From Limnospira sp050045915 (GTDB lineage: Bacteria; Cyanobacteriota; Cyanobacteriia; Cyanobacteriales; Microcoleaceae), in the NCBI GenBank assembly GCA_050045915.1, contig JBNGCR010000209.1, positions 1-9,428 on the forward strand: a DNA stretch of 9,428 nucleotides, read 5' to 3'. Below are positions 5,096-9,428 of the stretch, piece by piece. Numbering within the stretch: the stretch's first letter is position 1; each line of letters starts with the position of its first letter. Under the pieces are notes generated by a model. The model did not search any database. It was given only the letters and a program-made list of their open reading frames with translations, and was not told the origin of the DNA. Both the position numbers and the translations under genes were made by a program.

Positions 5096-8000
5096 GGGAT
5101 TGGTCAGCATTAACCCAATGGTCTCAAGATGCCGTCGGTTTGACCGAAGTTCAAGTGCAAACTCGGTTGCGGGGGAATCATTTGCACGTTTTGTGCGAAG
5201 CGCCCCGGTGTCCCCCGGAAAAACGGGTGGTGTCTGACTTTGAAAGTGCCCTCAAGCGCACCCGCCTCGAATCTCTCCTCCCCCCCGACGCCCCCAAAAT
5301 TTACAAAATCTTCCTCTGCGGCCGCTCCGCCGGTGCCAAACGTCCGGACTGGACGGTTAAATTGGAATACCCCACCTCCGAACCGGGCGACCCCCCCCAA
5401 CTCGAAGAACTCCCCGGGGAATCCAACCGCCTCCTGAAATGGTTCGGTCCTCGCAAAGCCGAGCCCGAGCCGATATCCCCACCCACACCGGCGGGGGAAT
5501 CCGTCATCGTCACTCCCGTCCGGGAAACCTCCGAGGACGAGAACCGCCCCCCGGAGCCACCGGAACCGCCGGTTCCCTCCCCCGGTTTAGCCGTCTCCAC
5601 CGAAAATCTGGCCGGCCGCGGCCACCCCGACGCCATTGCCCGGGTCCTCAGCGAGATCCTCGGCGGTTTGGGGGTGAGCGTCAAAGTCAACATCCGGGGC
5701 GACGGGCGGGGCAAATCCGCCGGCCGGCGGCTGTGGGTACTGTGCGAATCCGCCTACAGCCCCGACCCCTCCCTCCTGGCCGAACCCATTGCTGGACGGC
5801 TGCGGGAGTTGCAACTCGAAGATTTCCGCGACGCCTGCATCCTCCTGCAAGTTCGCGGGGAAAGCACCCCTGACTGGATGCTGCGGATCGACCTCACCCC
5901 CCCCGACCGCATCCTCCGTGACTGGGCGCGGTGGGGGGACGACGAGGCGATCGGCCGCCTGCTGAATCAAAACCTTGCCGACCGCCATATTCAAGTGCGG
6001 GTGACGCTGAAAGAATCCACCCTGCACCTGTTCTGCCACCTCACCCCCGACAGCGAAAAGCGCCACCGTCGCCGCCGGAGAGCGCCAGACAAATCGGCGG
6101 TTTTGAAAGCCCTGGAACCCCTCCTGGACGCGATCGCGCCCCAGGGCATCCGGGCGGCTACCCTCTACGGCCTGGAGCTGCGGGCGGATGGCCAAGAGGC
6201 GGAAACCCCCGTCTGGATCGACTGGCTCAACCTGCCGGCCTTCCGACACCCCGACCTGCAAACCCCCACGGCTACCCTGGCGGCCCGGGGAGATATCGAT
6301 GCCCTGAAATTCCTGCTCGAACGGCTGATCAATCCCGACCTGGAAACTAAACTGGCGACGGGGGGAATTCGCGTGTTGGCCCTCCGCAAGGGGAAACTCC
6401 TCCACGTCATGAGCGAGGCCCCCACCTGCCCCTCCCAGTCCCGCGTCGCCCTCCCCATCGCCCGGTTCCTGCGATCGCTCGAAATCGAAGGGGTCGCCGG
6501 AGTCCGCATTTACGGCCGTCGGGCCGGACAGAAATATCCCCTCTGGCGCTACGGCATCGCCCTGAAAACCGCCCCGGCTGAAGCGTCGGATTTCGCGACG
6601 GAAGAGACGTTCGCCCCCTCCGACGCGGCGGGGACTCCGGGGCAGACGGGGCAGTTGGTCTGGTCGCCGGCCATCCACCTCGACCGGGCGGACGAAAATT
6701 TTACCGTCGAATCCGATACGTTACCCAAGCTGCAACGCCTGGCGGGACTCCTCCAACAAGGCCTGATCGCTACCGGCTTATTCGCCAGTCCGGCGGGGGG
6801 GGCGGGGGCGGATATTTCGCGATCGCAGCACTATTTGAAAGTGGGATTGGCCGCAGCCTGTTCGGCGATCGGGTTGCTGCTGGTCTGGCAGGGCGATCGT
6901 CTCCTGGTAGCGGGCCTGGACTCGATCGCCGAAATGCCCGCCCCGACGGTTCCTCAAACGACAGAAGCGGTGGAAGTTTCCGCCGTCGCCTCCGAACCCC
7001 AGACCGGGTGGCTGTCCGGTTTGCGGGCTTTGGCTTTGAGTTCGGAGGCGCCCCCCGACTCGGAGGACGCCTTCAACGCCTCTGGTTTTACAGCCCGTCC
7101 CGGGAACGATGCGGCGATCGCGGCGGAGTGTCGGGAGGGTGAAGAAACGTCTTCTAAATGTCGCTTATCCCGATTTCTCTACCCCACCTTTAGAAGTCAG
7201 CAACTCGACGAACAACTCGCCCGCTACCAACACTATATCGCCACCCACAAGCGCCCCCCAGATATTTTAATTATCGGCAGTTCCCGCGCCCTGCGGGGGG
7301 TCGATCCGGCGATTCTAGAACGGGCTTTGGTCGCACAGGGTCATCCCCCCCTGACGGTGTTCAATTTCGGGGTCAACGGGGCGACGGTGAAGGTGGTGGA
7401 TTTAATTATTCGGCGCATTTTGCCGCCGGAACAACTGCCCCAATTGATCATCGTCGCCGACGGTGTGCGGGCCCTCAATAGCGGCCGGGAAGATCGCACC
7501 TACGAGGCGATTTCGAGTTCTGAAGGCTACCAACAAATCAGCCAGGGTACGTTTGAAATAGTCGCGCCTCCTGAGTTGGAAGCGCCCCCCACCCTGCAAG
7601 AAACGTTGCTGGAATTGACGGCGACGGGCCTGAAAGGACAGTTGAATTTGGATCGACTCGGGGAGGCGACTCAGGAGCAAATTTCCCGGGCTTCGGGAGC
7701 CTACGCACGGCGCGATCGCCTGAAAGCCATCTTGCAAGCGATCGCCAACGGCCGCGCCTTCCAACCCCCAAAACAGACGGCTGACGTGACAGAAACCGGG
7801 GGAGAAAATCAGAATGAATCGCCCCGATTTGAAGCGAACGGTTTTTTGCCCCTGTCTGTCCGGTTCGACCCCGAAACCTACTATCAAAATCATCCCACGG
7901 TTTCGGGATATTATGACGGAGATTATCAAGGATTTGAATTGGAAGGGAAACAGACCCAGGCGTTAAAAAATACGGTCGCCTACGTCCAATCCTTTCAAAT

Positions 8001-8259
8001 TCCGGTGGTGTTCGTGAATATGCCCCTGACGGAGGAGTATTTAGACCCGGTTCGCAGTGCCTATGAGGAAAAATTCCGCGACCACATGGAAGCGGTGGCC
8101 GCAGAAACTGGGCTGGTATTCGTCGATTTGACATCCAGGTGGCTTCGGAACTATGATTATTTTTCCGACCCCAGCCACCTCAACCAATACGGTGCGGTGG
8201 CCGTCTCCGAACACCTGGCGACGGTGAAGACCATTCCCTGGCCGGGGGGTGGGGAATAG
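5089..8259 (+). CDS. DUF1574-type membrane protein: four N-terminal repeat domains, one TM helix, SGNH-like domain
   Basis: A 1056-residue protein. The N-terminal half carries four diverged copies of a roughly 85-100 residue alpha/beta domain at about 5-96, 178-271, 283-384 and 400-494. Each has a helix, a basic strand, a (H/W)(V/L)(L/F/M)(C/S)E-like strand (for example HLHVLCEAP at 31-39 and LLHVMSEAP at 437-445) and an ending P-x-W motif. A Pro/Glu-rich linker lies at about 97-170. One membrane helix spans about 582-600, with basic residues before it, suggesting N-in/C-out topology. The C-terminal 350 residues look like an SGNH/GDSL-type fold as in cyanobacterial DUF1574 proteins: ILIIGSSRAL at 726-735 (candidate nucleophile Ser732), FNFGVNGA at 758-765, and SDPSHLN at 1026-1032 (Asp1027 and His1030). 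Its substrate is unknown; cell-envelope acyl-ester chemistry is inference. The only in-frame start that keeps repeat 1 intact is TTG at 5089; the frame is open upstream to a stop at 4999-5001 but offers no ATG or GTG. Confidence 0.88.
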   Translation: MVRDWSALTQWSQDAVGLTEVQVQTRLRGNHLHVLCEAPRCPPEKRVVSDFESALKRTRLESLLPPDAPKIYKIFLCGRSAGAKRPDWTVKLEYPTSEPGDPPQLEELPGESNRLLKWFGPRKAEPEPISPPTPAGESVIVTPVRETSEDENRPPEPPEPPVPSPGLAVSTENLAGRGHPDAIARVLSEILGGLGVSVKVNIRGDGRGKSAGRRLWVLCESAYSPDPSLLAEPIAGRLRELQLEDFRDACILLQVRGESTPDWMLRIDLTPPDRILRDWARWGDDEAIGRLLNQNLADRHIQVRVTLKESTLHLFCHLTPDSEKRHRRRRRAPDKSAVLKALEPLLDAIAPQGIRAATLYGLELRADGQEAETPVWIDWLNLPAFRHPDLQTPTATLAARGDIDALKFLLERLINPDLETKLATGGIRVLALRKGKLLHVMSEAPTCPSQSRVALPIARFLRSLEIEGVAGVRIYGRRAGQKYPLWRYGIALKTAPAEASDFATEETFAPSDAAGTPGQTGQLVWSPAIHLDRADENFTVESDTLPKLQRLAGLLQQGLIATGLFASPAGGAGADISRSQHYLKVGLAAACSAIGLLLVWQGDRLLVAGLDSIAEMPAPTVPQTTEAVEVSAVASEPQTGWLSGLRALALSSEAPPDSEDAFNASGFTARPGNDAAIAAECREGEETSSKCRLSRFLYPTFRSQQLDEQLARYQHYIATHKRPPDILIIGSSRALRGVDPAILERALVAQGHPPLTVFNFGVNGATVKVVDLIIRRILPPEQLPQLIIVADGVRALNSGREDRTYEAISSSEGYQQISQGTFEIVAPPELEAPPTLQETLLELTATGLKGQLNLDRLGEATQEQISRASGAYARRDRLKAILQAIANGRAFQPPKQTADVTETGGENQNESPRFEANGFLPLSVRFDPETYYQNHPTVSGYYDGDYQGFELEGKQTQALKNTVAYVQSFQIPVVFVNMPLTEEYLDPVRSAYEEKFRDHMEAVAAETGLVFVDLTSRWLRNYDYFSDPSHLNQYGAVAVSEHLATVKTIPWPGGGE

Positions 8260-8292
8260 GGGATAGGGAATGGGGAATGGGGAATGGGGAAG
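8251..8292 (+). repeat. G-rich heptamer tandem repeat at the stop codon of the DUF1574-type gene
   Basis: Six 7-mers based on GGGGAAT: GGGGAAT, AGGGGAT, AGGGAAT, GGGGAAT, GGGGAAT, GGGGAAG. The first unit encodes the last residues and supplies the first base of the TAG stop at 8257-8259, so the array starts inside the coding sequence and runs into the 3' region. Such purine-rich heptamers are a known cyanobacterial STRR type. Four GGG or GGGG runs on the transcript strand could form a G-quadruplex; that is inference. Confidence 0.9.
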
Positions 8293-8311
8293 AATTGACC
8301 ATTTTTAATTC

Positions 8312-8317
8312 TATAAT
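8312..8317 (+). promoter_or_regulatory. Candidate -10 box for the serine hydrolase gene
   Basis: A perfect TATAAT in an AT-rich stretch, 65 bp before the ATG of the hydrolase gene. A TTGACC at 8295-8300 resembles a -35 box, but the spacer is only 11 bp instead of about 17, so the two probably do not work as a pair. It suggests that the hydrolase gene has its own promoter. The ribosome site is weak: GAGGG at 8366-8370, 12 bases before the ATG. Confidence 0.4.
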
Positions 8318-8382
8318 TTCAGCTTGAAAAACGCGAGAATAACCATCAAAATATCATCGAAAACTGAGGGTTAAGACTGATA

Positions 8383-9420
8383 ATGCCACTGACTCAAACG
8401 CTGCAATTTTTGTTGGATGAAGCCATCCACGACCAGAAAGTTCCGGGGGCGGTTTTGTATTTGGGAACGCTCGATCGCCACTACGAAATTGCCTCGGGAA
8501 TTGCCAATCAAAAAAAGCGCCGTTCCATCAAACCCCGCGATCGCTTCCGGATCGCCAGCATCAGCAAAATGTTCGTGGCGACGGTGGTTTTACAATTGCA
8601 TGAAGAAGAAGAATTGGATTTGAGCGATCGCCTCCCGGACTGGCTGCCGGAGGAAATGTGCGATCGCCTGGAAAATAGCGCTCGCATCTCCATCCGCCAC
8701 CTGTTGAATCATACCAGCGGCTTGGATGACTATCTCGAAACGGAGGAATTTCAAGAAGCCGCCGCCGCACGAGATTACAAAGACATTTGGACCCCCCAAG
8801 AGGCGATCCGATTCGCCTACGATCTCGAATCTTTGAATCCCCCCGGGGAAGAACGTTGCTATTCCAACACCAACTATATTTTGTTGGAATTGATCGTCGA
8901 AGCGGTGACAGGAAATCCGCTGTATGTGGAAATGCGCGATCGCATCCTGGAACCAATTGGCCTGAAAGATACGTTCACCGAAGCCCGAGAAACCCTTCCG
9001 GGCGACTTCGTGGAAGGTTACGAAGATTTGGAGGAAGACGGCGTTCAAGACTGCACCAGCCCACTCAATTTCGGCGCCGGTTTGGGCGACGGGGGCCTGA
9101 TTTCTACCGCCCGCGACGTCGGCAAATTTGCGGAAACACTGTTCATGACCGACGACCTCCTCGACGAAGACAGCTTCGATAAAATGATCGATTGGATGGA
9201 GGATGGCGAAGGGGGTTTTTACGGCCTGGGGGTGAACAGTTGGGATACCGAAGAATGGGGCGACGTGTGGGGACACGCAGGGGGAGTCGAGGGATATTCA
9301 TCGACGTTATGGCACCTTCCCGACGAAGAAATGACGGTCGTTGTTTTGACCAACGACGGCGATCGCGCCCACCCCGATGATATCGTCGAACGGGTTCTAG
9401 AAGTCGTTTTGAGGAATTAA
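8383..9420 (+). CDS. Serine beta-lactamase-like hydrolase (class C / PBP-like family)
   Basis: A 345-residue protein of the beta-lactamase-related (PF00144-type) serine hydrolase family, which includes class C beta-lactamases, D-alanyl-D-alanine peptidases and esterases. The catalytic motifs are intact: SISK at 59-62 (nucleophile Ser59, base Lys62) in the context RIASISKMF, the YSN motif at 160-162, and HAGG at 298-301 in place of the KTG triad, as is common in the esterase/peptidase branch. HLLNHTSGLDDY at 106-117 and the GGLISTARDVGKFA segment at 237-250 are also typical. No signal peptide or membrane helix is visible at the N terminus, so it is probably cytoplasmic. The protein is strongly acidic in its C-terminal half. 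The exact substrate cannot be told; antibiotic resistance is not implied. It follows the DUF1574-type gene by 123 bp with a separate candidate promoter. Confidence 0.93.
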   Translation: MPLTQTLQFLLDEAIHDQKVPGAVLYLGTLDRHYEIASGIANQKKRRSIKPRDRFRIASISKMFVATVVLQLHEEEELDLSDRLPDWLPEEMCDRLENSARISIRHLLNHTSGLDDYLETEEFQEAAAARDYKDIWTPQEAIRFAYDLESLNPPGEERCYSNTNYILLELIVEAVTGNPLYVEMRDRILEPIGLKDTFTEARETLPGDFVEGYEDLEEDGVQDCTSPLNFGAGLGDGGLISTARDVGKFAETLFMTDDLLDEDSFDKMIDWMEDGEGGFYGLGVNSWDTEEWGDVWGHAGGVEGYSSTLWHLPDEEMTVVVLTNDGDRAHPDDIVERVLEVVLRN

Positions 9421-9428
9421 AAATTATT

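Noticed and set aside
5587..6678. 363-residue minus-strand open frame inside the DUF1574-type gene
   Set aside because: It is the antisense shadow of the repeat region, Gly/Arg/Gln-rich with no recognisable motif or ribosome site.
8383..9420. Hydrolase as a true antibiotic-inactivating beta-lactamase
   Set aside because: It has HAGG instead of KTG, no export signal and is chromosomal in a cyanobacterial context; a general esterase or peptidase role fits better.
1..9428. tRNA, rRNA or other standard RNA genes
   Set aside because: Scanning by eye showed no T-loop/acceptor pattern or rRNA-like segment on either strand; a tRNAscan or Rfam search would be decisive.

Overview
The window looks like chromosomal DNA from a cyanobacterium. 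The palindrome GCGATCGC (HIP1, the highly iterated octamer of many cyanobacterial genomes) occurs well over a dozen times, both inside and between genes. The first gene is a cyanobacterial-type phosphoenolpyruvate carboxylase of 1035 residues. Short heptamer and nonamer tandem repeats of the kind common in filamentous cyanobacteria sit between genes. I cannot name the genus from this sequence.

Layout: (1) A purine/pyrimidine-biased 9-bp tandem repeat, 1-71, abuts the 3' end of ppc. (2) ppc on the minus strand, 80-3187, is complete with a recognisable -10 box. (3) About 590 bp, 3188-3774, hold no convincing gene. (4) A heptamer repeat, 3775-3823, is followed by a small minus-strand gene for an 84-residue single-TM protein, 3839-4093. 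(5) A heavily deleted group II intron, 4223 to about 4938, keeps its 5' ribozyme end and a piece of its reverse transcriptase, but I cannot find domain V. (6) A GC-rich, hairpin-rich leader leads into a plus-strand gene, 5089-8259, for a 1056-residue protein. That protein has four N-terminal copies of an uncharacterised domain, a single membrane helix and a C-terminal SGNH-hydrolase-like (DUF1574-type) domain. (7) A G-rich heptamer repeat begins at that gene's stop codon. (8) A plus-strand serine beta-lactamase-like hydrolase gene, 8383-9420, fills the right end.

No operon is evident. ppc is a housekeeping carbon-fixation gene (anaplerotic oxaloacetate supply). The small membrane protein gene and the DUF1574 gene are divergent, and the intron lies in the spacer between them. 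The hydrolase gene follows the DUF1574 gene in the same direction, but 123 bp away with its own AT-rich upstream region. The most noteworthy points are the four-repeat plus SGNH membrane protein with its TTG start, the dead group II intron between divergent genes, and the tandem repeats placed just after the stop codons of three genes. I see no clear new defence or biosynthetic system.
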